A stretch of 64,000 bases of DNA from Paenibacillus sp. MMS20-IR301 (lineage in GTDB: Bacteria; Bacillota; Bacilli; Paenibacillales; Paenibacillaceae), in assembly GCF_032302195.1 (NCBI RefSeq), contig NZ_CP135275.1:186001-250000 (forward strand). Reading direction: 5' to 3'. The notes beneath the pieces are model-generated. The model made no database searches and was not told the DNA's origin. It was given only the letters and a program-made list of their open reading frames with translations. How positions within the stretch are numbered: the first letter of the stretch is position 1; every line of letters starts with the position of its first letter. Of this stretch, positions 38,927 through 48,118 are shown piece after piece. Made by a program: the position numbers and the translations under genes.

Positions 38927-40489
38927 ATGTCCAATTTATCCTTTCAGTTTAATCTCAGGCGTTTACTGGCGCTGGGAGTCTCTGTAGCGCTGCTGCTGCC
39001 TGTTATTCCAGCCGCCGCCGAGGCTCCCGTTCCTGCTGCCGGCAAGGGAACAGCTGTGGCCTCTTCAGCAGATAGCTTGCCTTCAGGCGGAAAGCGTGTG
39101 CTGCGGATCGGCAGCCTGTGGAGTAACGGTGACGACACTTATCTGCGCCAGAGCTTCACGGACCTCTACGAGCTAACCCATCCGGATGTGAAGCTGGAGT
39201 TTGTTCCGGCTGTGGATGTGGAGAAATCACGGTTCACCGGCTCCTACATGCCGGACGGACCGGATGCTCAGAAGCTTATGCGGAATGCGATGCTGGGGAG
39301 CGATCCGGTGGATATAATTATCGGAGACAGCAGCCTCATTCAAAACCTGGCAGACCAGAACCTGCTTGCGCCGCTACAGCCGCTGATTGACCGTGACGCC
39401 TATGATCTCAGCAACATGGCTCCTACGATGCTGAACGGAGTCCGGGCGCTGGGACGGGGGCATCTGTTCGCTCTGGCACCTACGTTCAGTGCAAGCGTGC
39501 TTTATTACAACAAAGGGATATTCGATAAGGCCGGTGCAGCCTATCCGGTGGATGGTATGACCTGGGATGAGCTGTTCGCACTGGCGGGCAAGGTGACGAA
39601 GACCTCCAAACAGGGGGAAGGCCGGATTTACGGTTTTTCCATGAGCCGCTATGTGGGTGATCCTTTCTGGGATCTGCAGTCCTATCTTTCACCTCTCCAG
39701 GCTGCCGTGTATGACAATCAAGGCAGGGCCATGACAGTGAATAATGCCGTGTGGAGCGAAGGCTGGACCACCTTCAGCACCCTAATGCAGAAGCAGATTA
39801 TTCCCGATCCGGCGGATATCGAAGCTGCTGCCGCTGCCGGATCAGCAGCCCAAGGGGAAGGGGAATTTAATCCGCTCCAAGGAGATTTATTCCTGACAGG
39901 CGGAGCGGCAATGGTTATCGGGGATTATGGATATTTGAACGATCTGGCGGCTGTGGACCGTAATGCTTACCGGATCAAGAACTATAGCCCGGTAGATTGG
40001 GGGATCGCGGAAGTGCCTTCATTTGCCGGGAAACCGGGAGTGGCCGTTGGGGCCAGTCTTGACAATATGCTGGCTATCAACAGTACGGCACAGAATGCGG
40101 AGGATGCCTGGGAACTGATTAAATACGTGAACAGCAATGAAGCGGCCCGAATCAAGTCGAATAACCGGTATCAGCTCACCTCCCGCATGGACTATAACAG
40201 CCCGCAGAAGGCTGGAATAAGCCTGGCTCCCTTTTACAACCTGAAGCCGGTACCGGTAAGCCCTTCTTTTCCGAATAGTCTGCAGTTCCGGATGGAGAAC
40301 CTGTATCAGGTTAACCAGGCTGGACAGATGCTGTTCAATGAAGTCGTGCAAGGTAAACGGACGGTGGCCAATGCCCTCAAAGCCTGGGAGCAGCAAGGCA
40401 ATCATATGCTGAATGCGATGCGCAAGGATCCGGCGGTGTTCTTTAATCTCGATAACGGATGGCTGGAGGCAAGCAGGAAGAATAAGTGA
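38927..40489 (+). CDS. Extracellular solute-binding protein, family 1
   Basis: Sugar-type ABC substrate-binding protein of 520 residues. An N-terminal signal peptide (LLALGVSVALLLPVIPAAAEA) with an AxA-type cleavage site is present, without a lipobox Cys, which is uncommon for a Gram-positive binding protein. The core has LRIGSLWSNGDDTY, a conserved YYNKGIFDKAG and WDELFALAGKV. No permease or ATPase genes are nearby, so it is an orphan. The substrate is unknown. The upstream TATAAT near 38858 is a probable -10. Confidence 0.85.
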   Translation: MSNLSFQFNLRRLLALGVSVALLLPVIPAAAEAPVPAAGKGTAVASSADSLPSGGKRVLRIGSLWSNGDDTYLRQSFTDLYELTHPDVKLEFVPAVDVEKSRFTGSYMPDGPDAQKLMRNAMLGSDPVDIIIGDSSLIQNLADQNLLAPLQPLIDRDAYDLSNMAPTMLNGVRALGRGHLFALAPTFSASVLYYNKGIFDKAGAAYPVDGMTWDELFALAGKVTKTSKQGEGRIYGFSMSRYVGDPFWDLQSYLSPLQAAVYDNQGRAMTVNNAVWSEGWTTFSTLMQKQIIPDPADIEAAAAAGSAAQGEGEFNPLQGDLFLTGGAAMVIGDYGYLNDLAAVDRNAYRIKNYSPVDWGIAEVPSFAGKPGVAVGASLDNMLAINSTAQNAEDAWELIKYVNSNEAARIKSNNRYQLTSRMDYNSPQKAGISLAPFYNLKPVPVSPSFPNSLQFRMENLYQVNQAGQMLFNEVVQGKRTVANALKAWEQQGNHMLNAMRKDPAVFFNLDNGWLEASRKNK

Positions 40490-40606
40490 CTTGAGCAAAC
40501 CGGCAGCCCTCCTTGGGTAAAGTATTGTACGGCGGGAGGGGCCAGCGGTGCGGAGCACTCTGACCTTACGGACCGTAGCGCACTTATTTTCTCCAGTCCG
40601 CTAATA

Positions 40607-40660
40607 AAGGGAAGCCACGCAGAATTTACCACTCTCTCTGTAGCGGCTTCCCTTGTTATT
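40607..40660. terminator. Hairpin terminator after the solute-binding protein gene
   Basis: AAGGGAAGCC at 40607-40616 is complementary to GGCTTCCCTT at 40645-40654, around a 28-base loop. Flanking T/A content is weak, so efficiency is uncertain. Confidence 0.55.
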
Positions 40661-40728
40661 ATTGCAAACTTGGGCATGATAAGGAGCAGAAAGACATATA
40701 CTTTATACGAAAAGGAGCAGAGGGCATC

Positions 40729-40893
40729 ATGAATTGGATCTATTTCGCGAAATTGTTCCGGACAAGATTTCAGGCTGGCTGTCTGGCCAAAAGACTGGAG
40801 CAGGACGGCTGGATTTATGGCTACCATGATCCGCGTTTTGTGGAAATTTACCGCTCGCGTAAAGGGCGTTATGGTGTGCGTTTCCTCCCTTGA
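40729..40893 (+). CDS. Small hypothetical protein, 54 residues
   Basis: ATG 40729 has AAAAGGAGCAG upstream with good spacing. The product starts MNWIYFAKLFRTRFQAG, has a basic and aromatic composition and ends RSRKGRYGVRFLP. I do not recognise a family. The strong ribosome binding site and amino-acid-like codon use are the main support. Confidence 0.6.
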   Translation: MNWIYFAKLFRTRFQAGCLAKRLEQDGWIYGYHDPRFVEIYRSRKGRYGVRFLP

Positions 40894-40914
40894 ATGAATT
40901 ATCAAAAATCGGCC

Positions 40915-40944
40915 TTGACTTTTTCCGTATATATATTGTATATT
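40915..40944 (+). promoter_or_regulatory. Promoter of the tRNA pair
   Basis: TTGACT at 40915-40920 and TATATT at 40939-40944 with an 18-base spacer, about 33 bp before tRNA-fMet. Confidence 0.7.
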
Positions 40945-40976
40945 ATCTATTGTCGCTGTTTGAATTTGATTACTGA

Positions 40977-41057
<81 letters not shown>

Positions 41058-41100
41058 TATTCTTCGGACAGCACTTTTATTTATACGGATATCCTAGTCC

Positions 41101-41174
41101 GGGCCCTTAGCTCAGTTGGTTAGAGCGGTCGGCTCATAACCGATTGGTCACAGGTTCGAGTCCTGTAGGGCCCA
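41101..41174 (+). tRNA. tRNA with CAU anticodon, probably tRNA-Ile2
   Basis: A 74-base cloverleaf with acceptor GGGCCCT/AGGGCCC and anticodon loop CTCATAA. The overall sequence resembles tRNA-Ile2, whose C34 is converted to lysidine by TilS to read AUA, more than elongator tRNA-Met. CCA is not encoded (ACTT follows), unlike the neighbouring fMet gene. A broken integrase gene starts 110 bp downstream, pointing at this tRNA as an integration site. Confidence 0.9.
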
Positions 41175-41183
41175 CTTCACTGA

Positions 41184-41208
41184 AACCCTTACCCTGTAAG
41201 GGTTTTTT
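41184..41208 (+). terminator. tRNA operon terminator
   Basis: AACCCTTAC and GTAAGGGTT form a 9-bp stem with a three-base loop, followed by TTTTGC. Confidence 0.9.
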
Positions 41209-41284
41209 GCTGTTTGTAGGCAGATAAATTGACAATGATAAATAGACCGGTAACCTGGTAAAAAGGCAGATGGTCACATTTTGG

Positions 41285-42302
41285 TCACGGCGCTATTTCA
41301 TCGCCGGTATTCTTGCTCAATTTCATTTTGGAATCGATCAGATCAGCAGCATCTCTCTGCATATCAGGGAGCAGGTGGGAGTATCGATCCAGATAAATCT
41401 GGACGCTGCTGTGCTCAAGGCGCTCGGCCCCGATTTTGGCATTGATTCCATTGTTCAATAACATGGAAGCGTATGAATGCCTAAGATCATAGAAACGAAT
41501 TTTGGGTAGCTCTGACTTTACTGTTAAGAATGCGAACGTTTCTGTAACTCATCTCGGCTTGATGGGCTCGCCATTAGCATAGCAGCATACAAGATCATGA
41601 TCCTTATAGTTGTCTACCCCAATGTTTTGTTTGTCAATTTCAATCATCTGTTGCCGATGCTTCAGGTCAGCGATAAGCATATTGCCAATAGGAATTCTAC
41701 GAGCTGAGCTTGAAGTCTTGGTATCTTGAATGACAATGCCTTTAGAGGGTGTCCAATTCACCGTTTGTTGAATCATCAGGCTCTTGCCTTCCCAATCGAT
41801 GTCCCCCTCCTTAGCCCAAGGAATTCTCCTTTGCACATGCCTGTATGTATAGCCAGGGAATATACAATATGATGAACATGGCCTTCTGCGGTATCCAAAA
41901 AGTGCAGACACTACTCCATGCTCCAGGTCTTCATCTCCTTTCTCCGCAGCTTTGGAGCCTCTACCTTGTCCAAAGGGTTAGAAGCAATCATTTCCCACTT
42001 CACAGCTTGTCTGAATGCCTTACGCAGGATAGCGTGGATATGGCGCACGTAATCTGCTGAGTACTTTTCAAGTAGCCCATTGTAAGCCATATCTCGAAAA
42101 AGGCTGCAATTGTCATGTTGTTCTCAGGGATATATTCTCCTTTATGCACACTGGACAGAAGCGCTACCAATGCCCGACCGGCTTCTTTTTGTGTAGGAAA
42201 GCCTCCTTTCTTTTTTTAAATTCTTTTGCCTGTCCCTTGATCCAATGGAAGATCAACGACATAAGTCCATGTTTTCCCTCGCTTAAATACCTTTCCTTTC
42301 AT
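41285..42302 (-). pseudogene. Tyrosine recombinase (phage integrase), degenerate
   Basis: Remains of a Tn916/phage-type integrase next to the tRNA. The N-terminus is intact from minus ATG 42302 with GTGGGAGG upstream (MKGKVFKRGKTWTYVVDLP, the arm-binding domain). The frame soon meets a TAA, continues as GGFPTQKEAGRALVALL, and is frameshifted between about 41.9 and 42.05 kb. The catalytic half resumes with GDIDWEGKSLMIQQTVNW and KTSSSARRIPIG. An in-frame TGA lies at 41549-41551. The last part, FYDLRHSYASMLLNNG...LEHSS...LDRYSHLLPDMQRDAA, keeps the Arg, His and Tyr box residues. With at least two nonsense codons and frameshifts it cannot be functional. Confidence 0.9.
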
Positions 42303-42365
42303 GATTTCCTCCCACTATAAATTTTTCATGAGAATAATTATATGTGCATCACTCCCTTCAAGATT

Positions 42366-42750
42366 TTAGAAGTTCAAAGTATCGTCAATGGCTTCCATCG
42401 ATAAATATAGCCGTGTTGCCAATTTGCCGTTTCGCCATGCCAAGCGCGATAAGTTTATAGCAACGAAGCCTTTGCGATCGGCAGAAATGGAGAGATCGCC
42501 GTAAAATATAGTTGCTGAATCATGGGACATATAAGATGGCATTTCGCAGCTTTCATAATTTCCAACAACCTCAATCTCTAACGGGTTGTCCCAATCAAAG
42601 CCTTCAGATTGTTCGATGATAAGCGTATGTGGCCGAGAACAGTCGCCATCCCAATTGTAATAAGCACGAATATGTAAGTTGGCTCGGTTAGTTGTGTAGC
42701 TTTCAGAGGTTTGTACGGAATCCGCTGCAGCATCATGTGCTGGTCAAGAA
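42366..42750 (-). pseudogene. Unrecognised coding remnant without a start codon
   Basis: A minus-strand frame of about 115 codons ends at 42366 and reads ANLHIRAYYNWDGDCSRPH, then WDNPLEIEVVGNYESCEMP, and ends SMEAIDDTLNF. Its composition is protein-like, but no start codon with a ribosome binding site is visible. Upstream the frame closes near 42750. I do not recognise the family. It is probably the truncated C-terminal part of an element-borne gene. Confidence 0.4.
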
Positions 42751-43027
42751 CATCAAGCGGAGTGAACAACAAAAAAGGTACATAAGCACCGTAAATGCTT
42801 ACATACCTGGTCCAACACGCGTGGCTATTATCTCATAAAATATTTAGCAATGCATCTTCCTTACTTAGCGCAATTTTGCGTTCAGTCGACCGGAGTGACA
42901 AAGGGGGTGTGCGATGAAGCATGTCGAACAATGGATCTATTTAATCTCATCAGTGTTCAGATCGGGCAGCCGCCAGAGGTCATGAATAGGGTGTACTACG
43001 AGCAGGCAACCGGCTTATTCGTTTCGT

Positions 43028-43921
43028 TTGTATGCGGACGTAGGCATTACGAGATCCCCGCCAACGGATGCTCACATCAGAATATCGCATGAAATACACC
43101 AAGAGCTGATCCGGTGGAAGTTTTCTCAGCGCCAGCGTGATGTCATAGATTTTATCCTGACGCTGAACTGGGGGTGTGGGAAGCCATCGGCAATCATTCC
43201 GGAATTGAAGGATTTTGCTGAAACAGGAATAGGTAAAAATCATATCCGTGGTGTCTTAGAAGGGCTTCTTCAAGGGAAGGTCATTCTATGGGATAAGGAG
43301 TTGAATACTTTTCAGCTGAACAAGCATTATGATCTCTGGAACATGGAGTCAGTCATAAGCGCGAATCCTAACAGGTTCAAGGAGCTAATCAATCTCAATC
43401 TGGCAAGACCATCGCCCAATTTGCTGAAATCTGCCGTACCCGAAAAGGGAAGCGTCTCACGTAATTATCCTAGTTGTATCAAGGGTTCCAGCGTTCTTAA
43501 AGCTAGTATTAAAGCTATTAAAAGATTTAAAAGAACTACTACTACAACAATAACAACAACAATTAGAACAAGCACGGACACGTTGAAGAAGGAACATGGG
43601 TCCTATTCATTCCAGAACATCTTGCTGGACTACAAAAATAACTTTGTCGCAGGCGGCAAGCTAACCCCTTTTGACGAAAATGACCTGCAGTCCTTATTCG
43701 GCACTTACGGAGGAGAATGGCTGCATACAGCCATGAGAACAGCCTACCGGCTCGGCGCGGATAAGCGGAACCTGGCTTATGTACAAGGCATCCTCTGGGG
43801 CTATCGTGAGCGGGGCGGTATAGATAAACCGGAAACCAGGAAACCCGTAGAGCCTTCGCCAACGCCGTACGCTCCAAGGAACTACGAGGGTTCACGCAGC
43901 CAGGGGAGTGCGAGGGATTGA
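43028..43921 (+). CDS. Phage-type replication protein (Rep_O/DnaD-like), possibly 5'-truncated
   Basis: The N-terminal winged-helix region (HIRISHEIHQELIRWKFSQRQ and VIDFILTLNWGCGKP, residues about 17-52) resembles phage replication protein O. The C-terminal region (DYKNNFVAGGKLTPFDENDLQ, GGEWLHTAMRTAYRLG, NLAYVQGILWGYRERG) resembles the DnaD/DnaB_2 helicase-loader domain. A low-complexity Thr/Lys linker lies between them (poly-ACA/ACT near 43530). The frame opens only at 42986, and the first start codon is TTG 43028 without a good ribosome binding site, so the true 5' end may be lost. Confidence 0.7.
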   Translation: MYADVGITRSPPTDAHIRISHEIHQELIRWKFSQRQRDVIDFILTLNWGCGKPSAIIPELKDFAETGIGKNHIRGVLEGLLQGKVILWDKELNTFQLNKHYDLWNMESVISANPNRFKELINLNLARPSPNLLKSAVPEKGSVSRNYPSCIKGSSVLKASIKAIKRFKRTTTTTITTTIRTSTDTLKKEHGSYSFQNILLDYKNNFVAGGKLTPFDENDLQSLFGTYGGEWLHTAMRTAYRLGADKRNLAYVQGILWGYRERGGIDKPETRKPVEPSPTPYAPRNYEGSRSQGSARD

Positions 43922-44223
43922 AGAACTTTCAGGTCACGGAGCTCAACATCTCATTGGTACCGGTGGATTGGTTATTTGCAAGGTACCAAAAGTTGAAGAA
44001 GTCAGTAAAGATAACAGCTACCGTGAAGCAAGAACTGAAGATCATTAAGGAGTATTTGAAGAAAACGGGTAAATCTTCTGCCCGTGCTTACGATGAAGAA
44101 TTGGAACAGATTGAAATGAATATTCCTGTAGCCATCCGGCAGCAATACGTATCTATCGTAGAGTATCGCTTGAAGCAATATTATCAGGCAAATAACCGGA
44201 TTAATTGGTTGAATCAGAGCTGA
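43918..44223 (+). CDS. Hypothetical phage-like protein
   Basis: A 101-residue, Lys-rich and helical product. Its TTG start overlaps the stop of the replication gene (TTGA), and its stop overlaps the next start. The sequence (VDWLFARYQKLKKSVKITAT) is not a family I know. Overlapping gene order suggests it belongs to the same early phage operon. Confidence 0.55.
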   Translation: MKNFQVTELNISLVPVDWLFARYQKLKKSVKITATVKQELKIIKEYLKKTGKSSARAYDEELEQIEMNIPVAIRQQYVSIVEYRLKQYYQANNRINWLNQS

Positions 44224-44576
44224 TGCAGATAAAACCGAAAGAGCCTAAGGTCACAGCGGGGATGGAACTTACCGGCATCAGTATACGATCTGGAATCCCT
44301 CATTCTTCCACGGAGCAAGCCGTCATGAGTATGTATGATAAAGCCGAAAGGCTCCAGGATGAGATATGGGAGGTTGAGGATCAGTTATATCCGATGGAAA
44401 AAGCCTTGCGTAGCCTTGATCCTGATCAACTCATGCTGATTGAAGTGAAGTATTTTTGCCGGGAAGAAGAGTTAGATGATTACCTAATGAACGAATTCAA
44501 CTGGTACCGTGCCAAGTATTATCAGGTAAAGAAAACTGCTCTTATTTTACTGGCCCAGTCTCTACGGATTATCTAA
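44223..44576 (+). CDS. ArpU-like phage transcriptional regulator
   Basis: A 117-residue protein. Its pattern is a helical N-terminus (STEQAVMSMYDKAERLQDEI) and then ALRSLDPDQLMLIEVKYF and FNWYRAKYYQVKKTALILLA. This matches the ArpU/late-operon sigma-like regulators at the end of early regions in Firmicute prophages. ATG 44223 overlaps the previous stop (TGATG); a TTG at 44205 is the alternative start. Confidence 0.6.
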   Translation: MQIKPKEPKVTAGMELTGISIRSGIPHSSTEQAVMSMYDKAERLQDEIWEVEDQLYPMEKALRSLDPDQLMLIEVKYFCREEELDDYLMNEFNWYRAKYYQVKKTALILLAQSLRII

Positions 44577-45744
44577 ATACCGTTCAGGGCTCTAATAGAT
44601 CTCAACTAAATGACAGAGAGGATGAATAGTTTGGAACCTGATTATCCCGTATTCAATGCAGCGCAACTGCTCAGATTTGTACATGAGGATGCATATCTCA
44701 AATGGATGTATACCGATCTGTTGAAAGTGTTTATCTTCTTTTTTGGCATATGACTCATATTCATCAGTGACGGCAGAATCGCCCAATACATTTGCGTTAA
44801 ACAATACTTCTATTTAGCTTGAACTGGAAAGCTATATAGCATGAAATGGAAAGCTATATGTTGATTTAGGATACAAGAATGCCCAAGGAGCTTCTTGCTG
44901 AACGGCTGGAATTCATTCTGCTGTATTCAGGGTGGAGCTGGTTATAGAGGGCCAAGGCCATCTGTCTGGTTCAAATCCAATCCCAAGCTGACCCATACGG
45001 ACGCCACAGCCTTTATTCGCTCAAAAAAGGTCACTTGGGCGGGCTTACGGACACGACGGCCCTTATCTGCCGCTTTTCATGGGCAAACTCCACTTTTCCG
45101 GTGAAATAACGGCGCTCATGTCCGCAAGGCCGGCACTCCGGTACCTATCGCAGGCTTAACGTCGCTCATGTCCGTAATGCGGCTGGCTGCTTTTCTTAAT
45201 GAAGGGCACATTCAACCCATTTACCTGCGCGCGGCAGCTCATTGTACATGATTTTCCGCTTAAAGATGAGTTTTGGACTTCCGGCCGCTGTTTATGGTGA
45301 ACATTCTGTAACTCAGGAGGTCGCTAGTGCCCCTACATATTCCACCCGCCACCAACTCTCTTTTTTCTTAAGTTTTTTAGTTCAATCTATATAGTGCTGT
45401 TTCAAAGGCATGTCCTTTTAGTAATCTTGAATGAAAATAATGGGAACTTATGTTCTAATAAATCCACGTATAACCATAAAAACGAAAATCATAAAAAGAG
45501 GGACTTCGTTAATATTATATTTGGATAGCTATATAGAAGGTGCTCAAAGTAAAGGAGAAAGGATGTCTTTTGTATTCCGCCAAAAGATGAGCTAAAAGCA
45601 ATACTAGGATAGGGCAGGGTTTGCCGATATTCTTTCCATCTACCAAACAGATTTACTCCTGTTTGGTAGTGGAAATTAAACTTCGAGATTTGGGAAGGTA
45701 CTCCTTTTTCATGCTTACAAATTTAAGCTCAGAGAGGCTTGATA
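44577..45744. other. Decayed element DNA with dispersed repeats
   Basis: No intact gene is supported over about 1.17 kb. A 47-codon plus frame (44610-44753, starting MTERMNSLEPDYPVFNAAQ) may be the stump of a phage gene. Near 44.8 kb GAAAGCTATAT is repeated twice. From 45.1 to 45.2 kb CGCTCATGTCCG recurs with GC-rich spacers. 45271-45292 is the exact inverse copy of 29431-29452, marking a genome-dispersed repeat. Confidence 0.5.
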
Positions 45745-46278
45745 TTATGAAGTAGATCCATTTAAAAATTCATTCAAATTATCAATTGCACTATTTAGGA
45801 TTTCTTTATCTTGCTCGTCCAAATTCTTGAAAGAATTTAAAATGCTGAGAGAAACTCTGTCAATTAACTGCAACGTGGAATTTAAACTCATTTCCAACTT
45901 AAACTCATGGGAGTCATATCTAGTAAAATCGAGCTCAATCAATTTCTCATCAGCTATTATTATTCTTGTAGTAAGTGATTTCCAGTCATACTTATAGCTA
46001 CCATCTTTGATTTCATTCCAGATACCTCTACCGTATTTTAAGGACAGCTTCCATATCCATATTGAAAATTCTTTATTGAGTCCTCCGTCTATTAATAAAT
46101 CATAAGTTTCTTTATGCTCATACCCATTTATAAGAAAAGAAATAAAGTCCTTAGCAGAATCTTCTAAAAGTGTCGTGAAATCTGCTTTTAAAAAAGAATA
46201 GTTATGCTGGTTTGTATCTAATAATTGCTCAATTACTTCCTTTAAGTGTTGTCTTTCTGTTAATTGCTTTTCCATCAT
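45745..46278 (-). CDS. Hypothetical helical protein, third gene of a membrane module
   Basis: A 177-residue, AT-rich product starting MMEKQLTERQHLKEVIEQLL, with CCAGGA about 8 bases upstream of ATGATG. It is largely helical and acidic, with LLEDSAKDFISFLINGYEHKETYDLL and no transmembrane segment. I do not recognise the family. It overlaps the preceding gene (stop at 46229), so the three genes 47138-45745 form one operon. A start 15 codons earlier (46323) is possible. Confidence 0.6.
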   Translation of the reverse strand: MMEKQLTERQHLKEVIEQLLDTNQHNYSFLKADFTTLLEDSAKDFISFLINGYEHKETYDLLIDGGLNKEFSIWIWKLSLKYGRGIWNEIKDGSYKYDWKSLTTRIIIADEKLIELDFTRYDSHEFKLEMSLNSTLQLIDRVSLSILNSFKNLDEQDKEILNSAIDNLNEFLNGSTS

Positions 46279-46693
46279 TATTAGTCCTGGTAAGTCGCTT
46301 TTTAGCCAATTCGTCATGCACATCAGACCCTTCTGATTTTATGTTTTTGGTCATATCTTTTTTTCCATCAGTAAATTCTAAATCTTGCATAGTACTTTGT
46401 TTGATGCTATAGTCCTTTTGTTTCAATGGAGTTAAGCTCTGAATTTTAGTATCAAGAGTACTAAGCTTCTCAGTTATAGTTTGCTGATTTTCAACTATCA
46501 TTTGATTCATGTTATTTAGGTTTCTCAACACGTCTTTAACATAATTATGATCGTAGGTACCAACTTTACTGGAGATTAAGGTGTTTCTATGTTTGCTATC
46601 GATATCTGCTAGACGTTTGGATTCCTCTTTTCTGAAAATTATGAATTTATAAAATACTATCAAGAAAAGGAAGATAATGATTAATTCAAACAT
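46229..46693 (-). CDS. Hypothetical single-pass membrane protein with coiled coil
   Basis: Starts MFELIIIFLFLIVFYKFIIF, an N-terminal membrane anchor. A coiled-coil stretch follows (NLNNMNQMIVENQQTITEKL and STLDTKIQSL, residues about 56-86), then a charged tail. ATG 46693 has AAGGAGAAGGGG upstream and overlaps the end of the upstream gene by 8 bp. A longer frame from 46732 lacks a ribosome binding site. Family unknown. It may anchor the soluble third protein to the membrane. Confidence 0.6.
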   Translation of the reverse strand: MFELIIIFLFLIVFYKFIIFRKEESKRLADIDSKHRNTLISSKVGTYDHNYVKDVLRNLNNMNQMIVENQQTITEKLSTLDTKIQSLTPLKQKDYSIKQSTMQDLEFTDGKKDMTKNIKSEGSDVHDELAKKRLTRTNNDGKAINRKTTLKGSN

Positions 46694-47138
46694 GATGTTC
46701 AGCCCCTTCTCCTTGCAAGATGCTGTTTTCACTTTTTTGTTTTTTTATATAACTTGAAATTAACTCAGTTAAAGGGAATGCAGTCCACATTACTGCTACT
46801 CCCACAAATATATATATATCGGTTTGTTTTAAATAAGAAGTGTTCTTCCAAGAAAAATACAACGAAATTATTACAAATACAAAAATCGTGAAAATAAGCG
46901 AAGAATTCCTTGAATTAGATGTTCCTTTTTGAACGTAAACAGGATTTGTATGTATAAAAACAATATGTCTTATGTGAACTATAATAAACTGATAACATAG
47001 AATTCCAAATACAACAAAAAGGAGTTGAAGATAATTTTTATCACCCCAAGTGTTTATTCGAACACTTAACCAAGTTGCCAACATAGTTATAAAAAAAGAA
47101 TCTTCCCCCGTCATAGTTAATCCTGTTACATTATTCAT
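46686..47138 (-). CDS. Hypothetical polytopic membrane protein
   Basis: A 150-residue, AT-rich product with three or four predicted membrane segments (about residues 14-28, 38-57, 80-97 and 105-126). The segment LLFVVFGILCYQFIIVHI is followed by a basic loop, and the C-terminus is hydrophilic. First gene of the overlapping three-gene operon. I do not recognise it. Confidence 0.6.
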   Translation of the reverse strand: MNNVTGLTMTGEDSFFITMLATWLSVRINTWGDKNYLQLLFVVFGILCYQFIIVHIRHIVFIHTNPVYVQKGTSNSRNSSLIFTIFVFVIISLYFSWKNTSYLKQTDIYIFVGVAVMWTAFPLTELISSYIKKQKSENSILQGEGAEHHV

Positions 47139-48118
47139 GTAGGTATCCTTTCTGTTTGGAACAATATAATCTCTTACTTCATATTATTATACCTAATTTT
47201 TCCGTATACTTCTATAATATAGAATTTTAAGTGAGTTATGAGTTATATATCGTTCTGTTTAATGGAAATTGACGACGGCCACCACTACCAAAAATCCTGT
47301 CTTTGTTTCATGGTCTGAAAAATCTTATGTCTCATTTTATACTATATGAATCCACTCCCCACTTACTTTGGTATCGAGGGGAATTTGTGATACAGATATA
47401 GCGTACTTTTGCTTAGGCCTGGCATCAACACCTTGTAATCAGCACAATTATGTTATACCTAGCCCTTCTTGGAAAACACGATTGTGGTATTTGTATTAAT
47501 GCAATAGTTAAGTGGAGCACAAAGTACTTCATTAAAATACCTGGCCGAGGTTCAAAGGAAATTAATTCAGGATCATCTACAGATTAATGGAGTAAATGGT
47601 AATTGAACCAAAAGCAAATTGAGTCGGAATGGGGTGGAAACTCTATGATAGACGAGTGGATTTCCCCGACATGCTACCAACGATGGTGAAAGGGCTGATA
47701 GAAAAGAGAGCTTGTTCTTAGTCTGGAATTTGGCTAAGGCCGTTGCGAAATCAGCGCGGCAAAAAAATTGCTAAGCCTCCAACGTTAGAAATGACCATAC
47801 GTTCTATTCCCACACTAAGCGATTACTTCCTTCCAAACACTCTTTATAAAGCCATATAAATTCCTAGCTATAGCATTTAGACTGCTCATTTACTATCCCC
47901 TCAATCTGTCGATATATGTAATATAGGATTATTTTACCACGAAAAATAGTATACGAGTATCATTAATTTGGGTATACAATAGCTTATGCTTTTCTATGAA
48001 TAGCCAAAATTAATTGACACATGAGAGGAACAATATCCCTAGTTAAAGTGACCTGTTATCGGGGAATTCCATAACCCATACTTTTTCAGAACTTTCTTCT
48101 CACGCTCAACTTGCCTCC
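47139..48118. other. Gene-poor AT-rich stretch
   Basis: About 980 bp without a supported gene. TATTATACCTAATT and TATAATATAG (about 47184-47222) may include the promoter of the divergent three-gene operon. The remainder, for example 47560-47800, reads like decayed coding sequence with stops in all frames. Confidence 0.5.

Noticed and set aside
42578..42772. 64-codon minus frame MLFTPLDVLDQHMMLQR...
   Set aside because: It overlaps a better protein-like frame in another phase, and neither has strong start signals.
44592..44804. Transposase fragment on the minus strand
   Set aside because: A 70-codon frame with no DDE or HTH motif; the composition is not convincing.
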